From contig CM022679.1 of the NCBI GenBank assembly GCA_012295275.1, positions 11,911,915-11,975,914 on the forward strand: 64,000 nucleotides of DNA. The letters run 5' to 3'. Source of the stretch: Chrysomallon squamiferum. Lineage: Eukaryota > Mollusca > Gastropoda > Neomphalida > Peltospiridae. Below the pieces are notes generated by a model that saw only the letters and a list, made by a program, of their open reading frames with translations, was not told where the DNA came from and did not search any database. This document shows, one piece after another, positions 30,401 through 45,337 of the stretch. Position numbers and translations under genes: made by a program. The stretch's first letter is position 1. Every line of letters starts with the position of its first letter.

Positions 30401-31073
30401 GTTTTTGTAGGATCAGATTTATAGTGAAACAATATAAAATATATATATTTAAAAACCCCAAAACTAAAGCAAATTCAGATGTATTGTTGTTATCAGTTGT
30501 TGTTATTATATCTATTCTTTAAATTCTTGTTTAAGAAATAATCTACTCCTTCCATTTTTAATTTCAGATGATTGTCCTTCTGGAACAGAACTAAATGCAA
30601 ATGGCACCTGTACAGAATGTGAACAAGGATATTATCGTACACAAACACTGCAAGATGTATGTGAAAGATGTCCTGAAGGGAACACAACACTGAAAAACAA
30701 ATCTTCATCTGTTTCTGACTGTGTTTTGCGTATGAACCTTTTGGGATTTTTTGATGACTTTATTTGTATTTATTTAATTGAAAGCTGAAATAACAACTGA
30801 TGTATATCTGATGTTTTGTAATTGTTTAGAATGGTGTATCTTCAAAGAATTATTCTTTTGGTTATATTTTTTGTTGTTGTTTCTTGTTTTTGTTTACTTT
30901 GCAGTTCATATATCTTTATGTCCTTCTTGAGCAACTGTAAATTTAATATATCAAACTATTTATTTATTTTGTTTTGTTTATTTTCACTTTCTTTATTACT
31001 TATATTTATACTTAAAATGTGTATATAAAACAGGACCCCCCCATATACACACCCACACAAACACCTGCACATA

Positions 31074-31110
<37 letters not shown>

Positions 31111-34100
31111 TAAATATTCTTAAATTTATGCTTCATATCTTTTTCATATTTTTTAGCCAACTGTACCAAAGGACACTTCATAAATACAACTGAAAAAACA
31201 TGTGTTCCTTGTCCTTTTGGTCAATATCAACCTGACAAATGGAAATTTGAATGTATCAAATGTGAAGAAAATTACACCACTGAACTTGAAAATTCAGTAT
31301 CTGCAGATGACTGCAGGTGTAAGTAATTAAAGTATTTATGAAATATTTCTGCAGTAAGCACATGAAAAATTTCTGCTGCAAAATAATTATATGAATTTGT
31401 CAACGATCTGATTTTGACAATTAATTATGACAATATTTTTCAGTTTTCTGTAAGCCTGGCTTTGAAGAAAACCCAGAGAAACCTAAAACATGTAGAAAGT
31501 GTTTAATTGGATTTTATCACAATGGTAGTCTAGAGACTCGCTTTGAGAACTGCACTGCTTGTCCAAGTGAATTTACTACAGAAACTGATGAAGCTAAGTC
31601 AAAGGAAGATTGCAAAATTAGTAATTATTAAATATATCTTTGGTGATAAGATCAAAAATTTTGTTAATATTTATTGCATGCTTTAAAGTAATGTTTTTGT
31701 TGATTTTTGCCTGAAAGGGTACAGTTAAAATACCACAGTTATGAACTAAAATTATCAAAATGATTCAAATAGAAGAAAAAATATCACCTTCCACATTATT
31801 TGAAAATAGAATTGTTTATTGTCCATAATGACATATTCAGCAACAGCTGCTGAAGGTAAAGCCTTAGTTGAAATTGATAATAAACAGCAGTATTTACTTA
31901 AGAGACAAAAAAAAAGAAAAAAAAAAGAAGAAAGTTCAACCTGATGGAAAAACATTGAACTCACCTAACACTTCTTACACAGTGTAAAAACAGTTTTAAT
32001 GTTGTAATTGTTTAGTTATACCCAGTAATTGTATTAGACCATTTATTTGTACTGCAAGAGGCACACTTTAACTAAACTAAGATGTTTTATAGATATATAA
32101 TTCTTTTGTCTTCTTGATTATCACCCAATGAAAGACGTTGGGAACTGATCACAGTAAATGAATCTATACACTAGTATACTATTAATAGTCATCGTTTTAT
32201 ATGCTGTAAGGACAAACTTTTAATTCTTTTAAGTTATGATCTTTAATTTTAAAATTTGCAGCTTTGTTTTTGATATTGATTGGCTTATATTGTCCTTTAT
32301 ATTTAGAGATTAGAATGGATAGGAGAATGTTGTCTTTCTTCATAAGCATGTTAGTATTTTTAATTTAATCAAAAGAGATTTTATAAGAGTTGTTGCCAAA
32401 TGAATTATTATATGTGCTGTAAAATAAATCCATCTAAATAAATGTTTTCTTACAGGAATTTGTCAAAAAGGGTCATACAGAAATGTAACAGATAACCTCT
32501 GTTATAAATGTCAGATTGGTTATTATCAACCAGATGACATGAAAACATCCTGCATTCAGTGTAATACTAATTACAGCACCAAAAATGAAGGATCTGACAA
32601 TTCATCTCAATGTATTTGTAAGTTTAAATATCTTCTTCTTTTTTCTTTTTTTTTCATGTGCAAGCTTTAGCTTAAACAGAATTAGTTCCAACCAACATTT
32701 CCAAAATGATGATTATTTAAATAAATAAAATTACAATAACTGTCTTGATTTTGAAATCTACAGATGTTAAGTTTGATTATGTTATCTTAAATATGCCTTT
32801 TACTAATAAAATATATATACATACATACATACATATATATTTTCAAATGATCAAATAATAAAGTAGTTATCTATTAAAAAAATACAACTACCTAAAATAT
32901 TTCTTTAATTTTAAAACAGTCTACTGTCCTGATGGATATGAAGTCAAGTCAGCAGAAGATAAAACATGTCAAATCTGTCCACGTGGAACGTACAGGAGTA
33001 ACACTGGAAGTGAAAGATTTTCTCCTTGTCAGAACTGTACACAAAATACAACTGATTATCCAGGGTCTAAAACAGAAACTGAATGCAACATACGTAAGTT
33101 TTACGTCAGAATAGATGAGCTTATAAAAATCTGTTTAATGTGTTTACTATGTTTATTATTAGAAAGATGAAGTAAAACAATAAATTATCTTTCTTTTTAT
33201 TTCATGTTGCAGCAATCTGCACTTTAGGTCAGATTATTGTGAACAACAGCTGCATGGACTGTCCAGTTGATACATATCAAAATATTACATTGCCTGATTC
33301 CAAGACTGTATGTAAAAATTGCAGTAGTGGGTTAGGTACTAATTCATCAAAGTCATCTGCAGAATCAGACTGCAAGTGTAAGTGTTTTTACAACCTTTAT
33401 CTTATAGTTTGCCTCCCACCTGAAGGAGACATTACTATATAATTTTACCAGTCTCATAATGATTAACTCCTAGCCCAACTTTCTTAAGATAAAACATTGA
33501 AAATGTAATATTAATATTTTTGTCCACTGATTTCTAATACAGACATAATTGGCCTTCTAACTATAAGCACTTTAATGATTAATCAACAAGTATGTAGTTG
33601 TTTATCTGTATAAAAAATATGTGCCTTTTTAATCAACCCTTTCGTGTAGGCATACAAATATTACATTTATATACAGTGATGCTGTTTTAGAAAAATTGAG
33701 AAGACCTATATTTGGTTTTCAGCTGTTTGTCCTGAAGGACAACAGTTTAACGAGACTAGTAACTCATGTAAACTGTGTCCACAAGGATACTGGAAGAACA
33801 GCACTATGAGGTTTGAAAACTGCAAAAAATGTCAAGACAGTTATACTACTTCTGGAGAAGGTGCAACTGATTCTAGCAATTGTTCCTTAAGTAAGTTTTA
33901 TATGCATTATATTTCTTATTACACTTTAAGATAATAAACATCAAAATTAAAAACAAAATGTTAAGAAAGAACATGACTATCTGACATTTGGTATTTTAAT
34001 ATAAATTTGTATTTGAATAATATATTTTGCACTAGATACTCATTACATCATATTTATTTTTCTTCTGAAAATCAGATATCACACAAAGAGGATGATTGCC

Positions 34101-37100
34101 CTGTAGGACTAATCTTCCAAGTCATTAAGATGGCCCACTTTTTATCACAACAGTGTGCATGATACATATGTCTATATAGCCTCATACAAAGAAATTACAT
34201 TCAGAAATAGATCTTAATAAAGTTAAATAAATGAAAGGTGAATTTTTGTTAGTGTATTTAGATCCATTAAGAATAAGAATTTAAATATTATTAATAAAGT
34301 GCCAAACTGTTTGAATTGTTTTGTGATATAGGTCTGTGATATGTTGTAATTTTCAGGATTATTTAATAATTGGGATAACTTTCAAAAATTCAAGTTCATT
34401 ACATGCTAATAGTTTTATCCTAACAGATAAATGGTAACTTTTTGTATTTTTTAGAGTGTAAGTCTGCCAATTGTAGTATATACTGACCATAATTTAAGTT
34501 ATCCTTCACATTATATTTGTTATTTAAGCTGAACAGATGTTTTATTGTTGCTCATTTTTATACAAATTTACAAATTCATTGAAATTCATTGAGTAAATCT
34601 TTGTATGGAATTATTTTTTCAATAAGGATTTATCATTACTAATAAAATTGTGAAATTACTGATTTTGTACTTTACAGGAGATTGTCCAGCTGGAACAAAA
34701 ATAAGTAATGACACTTGTGTACCTTGTCCTTATGGAGAATACCAGGATGTTCCTAGACAATATGACTGCAAACCATGTGGAACAAACCTTAATACATCAG
34801 ATACAGGAGCTTCCAGTAAAGATCAATGCACTAGTAAGTTCAACAATGCATTAAGACTCTATATAATTTGCATATTCAGAATTTAATTTTAATTATCAGT
34901 ATCATATCTGTACATAAAGAAAAAATAGCATTATTAAAAATAGATAAAAATACCCTGATTTCACGTAGTAAATAGGTTATCATCAATATAGCACTACTAA
35001 ATAGCATTTAGAACTAAACTTGATTTAAACTTAACAATGACCTAAAAATTTTAATGAGAAAAATGATGTCTCTCTCCATTCTACCATGATCAGAATGTAT
35101 TCAACTTAACAAATGCATATAGTCAAAAGATTTGGAGTGAAGCTGCATCACAAATAATTTTGATGTAAACCTTAATATGCCAAAATACAAATAATTTGAT
35201 GCTTCTATTGTGTCAATATTTAAACACAATGAAATTAAATAATAATAATAATAATATAAAATGGAAAAATGAAAGTGGAAACAGATCATTTTTGGTATTT
35301 AGATATAATAAGAATAGCACTATTTTTAGTTTTTTACAGATTAATGAGTTCTGTTTTTATGGTTTTCACATTAAAGTATGTGCTTTGGGGACCAAACAAT
35401 ATTACTTGTTGAGGCTTTTTTAATTATATAATGTAGAAAGATCAATTACAATAAGCCAAAGCGATATAGTAAATAATCAGTTCTGGTTTTCTTTAGTTTT
35501 GCATATTAAAATGACTAATTTGGGAACCAGACAATTTTCAGATGTTGTTATGGATGTTTTGCATGAATTAATTTTTATTTAATTACATTAAAGTAGGAAA
35601 TAATAATTATGCAAATTAAGAACCAATGTGGTTTTATGATTTTAGTTTTCAATGAAATTGCAGGAGTCTTTTTTATTATTTTTCAGTCTCATGTAAACCA
35701 GGTTATGAGGGACCAAATGGGAAATGTGTGTCTTGTAAAGATGATTTTGTCAAAAGTTTTAATGGCAATGGAAAATGTGAACAATGTACTAACAACCAGA
35801 CATCCAATGATAACCATACAGACTGTATAGGTTCTAGTAAGTAACCACTGTTAACATGTTATGAAAATCTAAAGTAAATTGTGACATTATTTTCCACATT
35901 AATATGGTCTGATTAAGATGTAGTTGAATTAGAGCAAATATCAAAGAAATTTTTATTTACTTTAAAAAAGAATCCACTATTTTGATATATAGCAGCTATA
36001 ATTACATTTAGCATTCTTCATTAGATGAAAAATAGTGTATCGATTTCAGTAATTGATTTTCAATAACTAAAATTTTAATTTTTTTTTTAGGACATTAAAA
36101 CAATTGTTTTTCCAAACCTGTCATCTTGCTTCTTTTGAAATCAATTGCTTACCCTTATCAGCCTTTAATTTTTAACTTCATAACTTTTTATTTGATAGCT
36201 GCACAAGATCTAACTAAAAAAAAGTCTCTTATCTGTCATTACTGTTTTATTAAACTCACTTGAAAAAGTAATCATTAATTATTATCCTCTTTTGTTTGTA
36301 GTGTTTTGTGCCAGAGGAGTTGAATATCTGAACACATCTCAACAGTGTTCTTTGTGTCAAATTGGTTTTTATAAGAGTGTTCGAGGTAATACTGTTTGTA
36401 ACCCTTGTCCTGGAAATAAAACTACAGCTAGCACTGGATCACAATCAGAAAAAGATTGCAGTATTTGTAAGCATTGTTCTTTTTTATATATTATTCTCTA
36501 TAAATCTTATATGTTGGCAAATATTTCCCAAGGATCAAATAACAACTGAAGTAGTAAAACCACTTTAATTTTAGAATTTTAATAAAGAAACTATACCTTA
36601 TTTACATGTAAACCTTTTTTTAATCATTTTAACCAACTAAATCATTCAGACATATTAGTAATCTAACATATACTTTGTACAAATTGTAATGATAATTTGT
36701 TTGTTATTTCTGAATATATTTGAATTGAGGAGGTTTATAATTCTGATTATGATTACAAATCCATGCATTATTGTTTCTGTTCTTACAATATTATTTGTGG
36801 TTTTTTCAGTGTATTGTCTTCCAGGATTTTATGGTTTATCTGAATCATGTCACCCATGTGATGTTGGTAGCTACAAGTCCAAGTCTGGCAATGACAACTG
36901 CACTTTGTGTAGTGAAAATTATACAACAAGTAGTCAAGCTTCTACAGATGAATCAGACTGTTCAGTTGGTATGTTTGTAAACATTCTTTAGTAATCCTGT
37001 ATCATGAGATTTTTCATAAGTTAGGATCACATATAATTTGGGAAATTTGAGTACATACTTTCCAAGTTTTGGTGGATTAGTAATACAATCTAATTACTAA

Positions 37101-37622
37101 CTGCTGGACTGGTTATAAATTAGCCGCATATTTTTCTCAATAATTTTCTGAATTTTATATAATTAAAATTTAACAAAAACATTATAATAATAATTAAATT
37201 GTTTTAGTTTTAATATTCTAGAATTTTTTTTATTTTTTATGTAGCAGCAACCTGCACTTTAGGTCAGATTATTGCACATTTTGGGTTTCATAAACTAACA
37301 AATACTTGAACATGCAGAACAATTGTGCATTTCACCAAAAAATGATAATCTAAAGGTTCTGAATATTAATTTCTTAAATATCAAATAATAGTTTTAATAT
37401 TCTAATTTATCCCTCAAATCTGATTTCAGTATTCACTTATGTTTATTTCATTTCCTTACAGTTGTGTGTAATGCTGGGTCATACAGAGAAAATAACACAT
37501 GTTATCTGTGTCCAAAAGGCCAGTACCAGCCTGAGCGTGGAATGACATCCTGCATACATTGTTCTGGAGATAATTTTACTACTGAAAATGAAGGATCAGT
37601 CAATGAAACTCAGTGTATTAGT

Positions 37623-37685
<63 letters not shown>

Positions 37686-40600
37686 TGTGTGTGTGCGTGT
37701 GTTTCTTAAGTTTGTGAAATATATATGTGGGTTTGTTTATACTGACTGCATGGATGGCCCATACCCCCTCCCCCCCAAAAAAAAAATGTTTCTGTATATA
37801 TATGTATATTTGTTACAGCATCTAGAATTTTATTGCAACAAATCTAGGGTATAGCAAATTTTATGTTATGAAATTTGGTCATTAGTTTTTCCCAATTTAT
37901 TTTACACTGGTATATTTCAAACATGAACATAAAAAGTAAAACAAAAAATATAAAGGTGATATATTTTTATAATATAATTGGTGTGTCTTCAACTGTTAAC
38001 TTGCAAGTTTTCATCCTGATGAGCTGGATTGTAGTGTCAGTTGAAAGATGAGTCTTCCTGAGAGGGCACATTTAAAAGTTTCAACCTGCGTCCCATATTT
38101 GGATTTCCTGTCTTTTCAATGGATTTCCATCAACTGATATTAGAGTGATATATTTAATCTTTCAGTGTTGTTTCTAATGTTAAAAAACACAAATCTCTTG
38201 CATTGCAGAAGTTTGTGAGAAGGGACAGTACCGTACAGAAAATAACGAATGTGAATACTGCTTTCTTGGTTTTTATCAGCCAAAGGAAGGACAAGCAGAG
38301 TGTATCAACTGTAGTTCTGACTATCTTTACACCACAGGAAACAGAGGGTCAACATCTTTAGAGGAATGCTTAAGTAATTACTTTCACTGCTTTTTATTTT
38401 TTGAATTTATTTGGGTTTTTTTTTTTTTCCTTTAATATTTATTTTTATTATTATTATTTTTTAATTTTTTTTAAAGTGGACATTGTGAATAGGTGAGCTG
38501 TTTATGCCAAATTAAATTAATACATTAATTTTCCATTGTTAAAAACAAAACAAAATGAAACAAGAAAAACAATTAACCCAAAGCCAAATGCATACACAAA
38601 CATTATTATTTAGTGATTCATATTTAAAACTTTGAAGAAAGTAATAAGTTGCTATTTTAATGCAGGAGTATGTGATAAAGGCAGCTATCGGCCAGAAACT
38701 GACCGTACTGCATGTGTTGTATGTGAGATAGGAAAATACCAAGATAAAAGTGGACAAACTAATTGTCACTTGTGTGATAACGGCACAACAACTCTAAAGT
38801 CTGGATCAACCTCAGTAGAACTGTGCATGCGTAAGTTCTTCTTACTCATAGTGTTATTGAATAACTCCTTATCTTTGCCAGAAAATAAGAAAATGAATTT
38901 TAAAAAGAGTAATGTTTTTATTTAATATTACAGTGCATAGCAGAAAAATGAAATAAATTAGTAAAGAAAAGTCCTCCATTATTTTTGTATTTTTAAATGA
39001 AATGCCTAAAGTATTGATTCTCAGTAAGTAATATGTTAAAATCAGCCATCTGGTTTGAAGATTGAGAATTGTTATTTGTTTTGAACAAACTCCAAATTAT
39101 GTATTAGACTTACTAAATTTGTTATTTCCCAAAATAGGTCATATATGTTTAGAGAGTCACAATAAATATTAATATTCGAAGGATTATTGAAAATATCTGA
39201 ATATTAAAAATAGATCTTTTTGAGTCATATTAAATTAAACTAGTCTTGAAATAATAAATATTTATTCTGAAAATTTTTTTATTATATGCCAACTTGTGTT
39301 ACATTCCAGAGGGATTATCTTCTAAAAAACAACAACAAAAAAAGAGAAAAATAAAGTTTGGTATATCAAATTATATTAATTTGAAGAGGTTAATAGAGTT
39401 ACACAAAGAGGAGACATAATATAACATAAAAAAAAAAATAATAATGATAATAAATAAATTTTAAAAAATTATGCTTTTATTTGTATTTATATTTCCTTTT
39501 AATACATTTTATTTCCTCACACAGCTATTTGTCCACCTGGCAAATATTTGATAAAGAGTAATAAAACCTGTCTGCCCTGTGAACTGGGAACATACAAAGA
39601 TAAAGATGGAGTAGAAGAAAAATGTGAACCGTGTCCTGATAAGAAAACAACAGCAGAGAAGGGAGCAACATCCTCATCCTTCTGCAACTTGAGTTAGTAC
39701 TTACTATAAACATACTGATAATAAATTATGTTTATTAAGAAAAATATATTATCATGAGAAAAATTAAAATCATATTATCTTAAATGATTAAATTATAGAA
39801 TTAGTAGACCTATATTAATTTTAAAATAAACTTCAATACATTTTAGTGAAACAGTTAAATCATTTATATGCATTGTTTACTGACTGACAGTTAATCCTAT
39901 AGCTGTATATGAGAGAAAATTTTGGGGATGCAGACCAAAATAAAGTAGTCCATAATAACTGAAAACAGTGAAATCAATAAATCAGTATCTATTAATTGGA
40001 ACAGTAATCAAGCTTTTAGAAGTTTATGTATGTCTGTTGCATTCTATTGGTTTGTAATATTCTAAGTTTAAATGAGTTTAAATTTAAAAAAAAAAAAAAA
40101 AATAAAGTATAATACTGAAAATAAAATATTATTATTTTATATTTAGCATTTATCAGTAAACAAATATATTAACCCAGAAGAATGTGTGGTACAGTTAAAA
40201 AGTCAAAGTATGTGCTCATGCTTGTAAATAAGTTGTGTTTCATGTCAATTAGAATTTTATATAAGTAAGTCCTGTGTAAACTATTTTGAAACTGTAGCTG
40301 TTTTTCTTTTAAACTTAAAGACTGAGTTTTTCTTTTTAAATTTAAAACTGAGACATAATCAAACATATATGTAATTAGATTAAATTTGGGTATTTCTATA
40401 GCTGATTGTGAAGCTGGATTCTTTAGAAAAGTGGGAGAAAAAGGATGCAGTGAATGTCCATTTAATTACTACCAGAATGAAACATCTCAGACATCATGCA
40501 AACAGTGTCCTGATGATCATAACATAACAATGATTACAGGAGCCAAATCAGTAAAACGTTGTGTCAGTAAGTACTTTTTTTTTAAAGTAGCATAAATGCA

Positions 40601-43600
40601 ACATGAGCATGAAAATAATAACTGGGTATTATAATTCTTTTTTTTTTTTTTTTATATTAATATTAATTTTTTGTTAATAGTTTGAGTTTTGAAAAGATTC
40701 TTTTAATGAGAAAAATGAGTACAGATATATACATATATATTTTTGAATACTACTAATAAAAGTTTCCAAGTATAAACAAGCAGTTAATTTGAATAATATA
40801 TATTTTTGTGAATAAGGGAGATGCAAAATAATTTAATTCACTGAATAAACACAGAACATAAATTATTTATTCAAACACACATTAAGGCAAATCCTGTGTT
40901 ATAGTATTAGAATATTTTACATCTCAAAATGTTTTCTTTTTATTGTATCAGATTTGCTTGTTTATACATAAAATGATTATTAAGCAAAATGGCTACTTTT
41001 AGAATGAACAACTATAGCTAAAAACAATTTTTTTTTAAGAATCAACCTTTAAAATATATTTATGGCAAGTCAACAACTGAATATTATTCCTTTTTTCAGT
41101 TGATTGTCCATCAGGAACAGAATATGTAGGATTGATAAATAGTGAAAATTGTACAATTTGTAAAATTGGGGAATATCGGAAGAAAGGTGAATCATTCAGT
41201 TGCATTGTATGTCCTGATGGCTGGACAACAATACAAAAAGGAGCTGACAGATGTGTTGAATCAAAAGGTACATTTTCTGATTTACCTTGAAATGTACACA
41301 AAATATTCAACAGAATGGAATTTAGAGATGTACCTACACTGATTTAATTTATGAGGTAGCTGACCATTGACTGAATTCTTCTAAATGACATTTAAAACTA
41401 AAGATGTTAGAAGAGGTTGTAAATCCTAAATATATTGGTGTTCAGTCCTTGATCATCTACCTCAGAAATTAAATGATTGTAGGGTTATTACCATTCTTCC
41501 ATTGTTTAGTTAATTTATCTCCATTCTATCATGACTAAAACCTTTAAAACCTGAGCCTTTTTCAGTAGGCAAACCAATAAAGAATGAACAGGCAGAACAG
41601 AAATGACATTTTGTACCTTCAACACTTGTGATAAGTCAGTTGTTGATAGTCCTTATGAAACTGACATCATAGATTTTGTGGGAAGTGAGTAAGTGAGTAG
41701 TTCAGCACAGTTATGATTCTATAAAAATTAAACTGACAGAGTTATCTAAAAACATCATTTTCAACTTATATGAACCACTTTAATTTGGTCAATATCTAAA
41801 TATTCTGGTATATGCTAATTTAAAACTCATCAGCTAATGTCATACATGAGGCTAATTGGATAGACATCTTCATCATTTTGTAAACAATGAATTATATATG
41901 TTTGCATATAAACTGGCCTGATTAAATCAGAAAGATTTTTAAACTCTAAATTCTCTTGTTAGTCAATCATAGTCAAGAATTTTTGCCATGTTATGGTAGA
42001 ATAATAATTAATGTTGTACATTAGAATATGAAAATTATGTAAGAAACTTTATATTTCTCACTCCTTTTAGTAAGCTAGTAAAAGAGTAGAGTAATCAGCC
42101 TTTTAGTTCATTGAATCATTTCACTTCAGATAAATGTTTTTTATTGTTATTTTACATATTAGATGGATAAACTGAAATAATAAGCAGAATTTTTAAAAAG
42201 AAGAAGATAAAAAAGTAAACATATCTCAGCTATTTTAATTTTGATACTTCACAACACAATATAACAGAGGTAAATATTTATTTTGCAGTGCCTCAGAAGC
42301 CTGTTGGATACATCAAAATCAGCATGTCATTTCAATTCAGAGTGGTGAGGTGTGATAATCCTCAACAAGTGATAGCTGTTTTGAAAGAATTCATTAAATT
42401 AATTGTATACAGTACCTGTGGTGGATGGAATGTACAGTGCACAAATATTAAAATAGAAGTTACATTACCAGCAGCCTGTAACAGTCAAAGACGTCGCAGA
42501 GATCTTAATCCTGATTTACCAGTTACTGCAAATCTTGTTATTGATGATGTACCGTAAGTCAGTTTTCATTATTTTCACTTTTAACAGTTTTCTTTTTGAA
42601 CCCACCTAGAATTTATTTATTTATTTATATTTTTAAACTCCCAGAGCAGACTATTTTGCAACACTGTTAATGTTTAACCTTCTCCATCAAACTGCTGCTT
42701 CAGTTTCTGAGTATACAGAGAGAAATTTATTTCAGTGAAATTGCAACAGATAATCTTTAGCTGTCATATCTACCTTTATAAATAGAATTATTATTATTTA
42801 GTGATCTTGTTTTTAAAAATGTCTGTTGGCAAGAGAATATTTTTGAAAATGTTAATGTTGTATAATGAAATTCAGTGAAAAATTCAAGAAAAAAATAATA
42901 TGCTTACTATTGTCTTTAGGAATAGAAAACAAAATACTAATTCATTAAAATTCATATGCTACATTGTGCAAAATCCCCAATTTTGTTGCCAAAATTGTTT
43001 TGGGGGGAATAGAAATGCAAGGACTTTTCATATTAATTTTTATATTTAGCTGTTACACTCATTGCATATAAAGTATCATAGCTCACATTTCTTTCAGTGC
43101 TGATAAAGAAATTAATAGTAATAAAATTTTACTGTGAAAATATATTCTTGACATGTAAGGTGATATCACTTTGATGTTTCATGTGTTTAGCCAGAAATAA
43201 CCAGGCTTGCAATAATTTTGCTTTTTAATCACATTTATAAAAAATTTATCTATGAAATCAAGCAAAACAGGGAATAATTTTTTTTTTTCTCTTGAAACTA
43301 AATAAATTCAAATAATTTTTAAACTGAAAAATTAAATTATTATATTTATTTGTAATTAGAAACAAATTAAAAATGTTGTCCACCTAACTGTTTGTTTACC
43401 TTAGTTGAATTTATTGTTTATTATTAAGTCTTGTTTTTTCACAGTGAAGTTGTAACTAATGGAAGTCTGAAACGTTCTGCTGAAGGGGTTTTTAGAACTG
43501 CTTTAGCTAAAGAGACACAACTGAATGCATCAGAACTGGTAATATTTTAAATGAAGTGAAGTAAATGTACTTGTTTTTGTTGCTAAATTGCAGAGCTGCC

Positions 43601-45296
43601 TTTCAAGTTTTTAAACATAATTCAGTGATCAAAATAATTATTTCAGAGATGTAGATGAATTTTCAGTGAAATGTAAATTTTTATTTTTATTTATTGAATA
43701 ATATTTTAGAAATATTTTGAAGAAATATGGTCTTATGTATTTCAGTTATTATTATTTTTATTTCTTATTGAAGAGGTGTACATCATGCTATTTATAATAT
43801 TTCAGGAAACGAATAGTATTTCTTATGATGGCATTACAAATATAACAACATCAAAATCATGTAAACCTGGATCAGTTTTGGACAAAAATGATGATTGTGG
43901 TAAGTATTAAACTCCAAAATGTTTTCACAGGAAAATTGTAATGTGAATAATGAATAAAAAGACTAAGATCTCATGGACACATGCTATGTACAAATGTTTT
44001 TTTTATAAAATCTATTATTTACAATTTAATTTTTAATTAGAAATGTTTAAGGATATCAACAATACATATGGAACAAATAAATAAAAAATACAATAAATGG
44101 TTGCAAGACTAGATTTTATTTTTTTCAATGTTACGTTACTTTTATCATTGACCTATATGTAGATATTAACTGTATATTCTTTATTAAAAAAACATGGACA
44201 AACTTACACACATTGGTATATCAAAGAGAAAAATGATTGCTAATGGTTGGTTTTATTACAGTTAAATGTCCACCAGGAACGAAGTTTGTAAATTCTTATT
44301 GTGAGAAATGTGAAACAGGGAAGTATCAGTCTAAGTTTGGACAATCTATTTGCCTTAAATGTCCTGGATCAAAAGTGCCTTCAGCAAATGCAACAGAGTG
44401 TATTTGTAAGTTTGTTTTAGTTAAAAAACATCTATTTTTTAATAATTCATAAGTATGATTAACAGAGGAATCAAGAAAAAAAAAATGTTTCCCAGAATAC
44501 ATATAAATAAGTGGTTGAGCTACTGAAATATTTGCATGTAAAAGAAATAGTAGTGCTGATTATTTGTTTTGCTGTGTTTAACTGTCATAGAGCTCAACTA
44601 AATATGCACAATATCAGTGACTGGAAATAAAATTCTTTGAACAGCATAATGTAGAATCATAGTTAAACTGCTGTCAAAAACTGCTGATTTAACTACTCAT
44701 ATTGTTTAAGATTTTTGCCTGTAACTTTAAAACAGATTCCAGTTTGTTGATTTTACACATTATAGTGATTATGAGAAAAATATAATAATAACTGAACAAG
44801 CTAATATTTATATAGTTCTCCAAAACACTGAAACTTATTATAGGATTACAAATAAGTTATTTATAATATTCCGATTTTTGGAATGGATTACATATTGTCT
44901 TGTTTTGAAATGATGACAATAGTTTTGTATATACTTTTCTGTATTTGCATTAAATTATCTTTTTATTAATATAGATAAATGCATAGCTGACCCAAACTAC
45001 TGCCAGAATGGAGGAACTTGCATTAATGAAAGTGCAATTTGCTTGTGTTCTAGTTCATATTATGGAACCCATTGTGAAATTAGGAAAGGTATTAAATAAA
45101 CATTACAATTCATGGAATAAAATGCAGACTAGTTGTAGCTTATACATTTCTGAAATCTCAAATTACTGTAAACTGCACAAAACATAAACATTAAAATGTA
45201 ATTTTGTGCAAGTTTGCATTTTGAGCTGCTGATGGCTGGATTTTGAAGTTTAAAAATTTATTTGAAAATATCTTTTATAATGATAATGATGATGAC

Positions 45297-45337
<41 letters not shown>

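Noticed and set aside
34070-34140. Possible relic GCC exon reading DCPVG after an AG
   Set aside because: Only about 20 bases resemble real repeat starts; nothing further matches, so chance cannot be excluded.
29140-41267. Regularly spaced repeats as a CRISPR-like or satellite array
   Set aside because: The units are diverged coding exons with splice sites and differing introns, not identical repeats.
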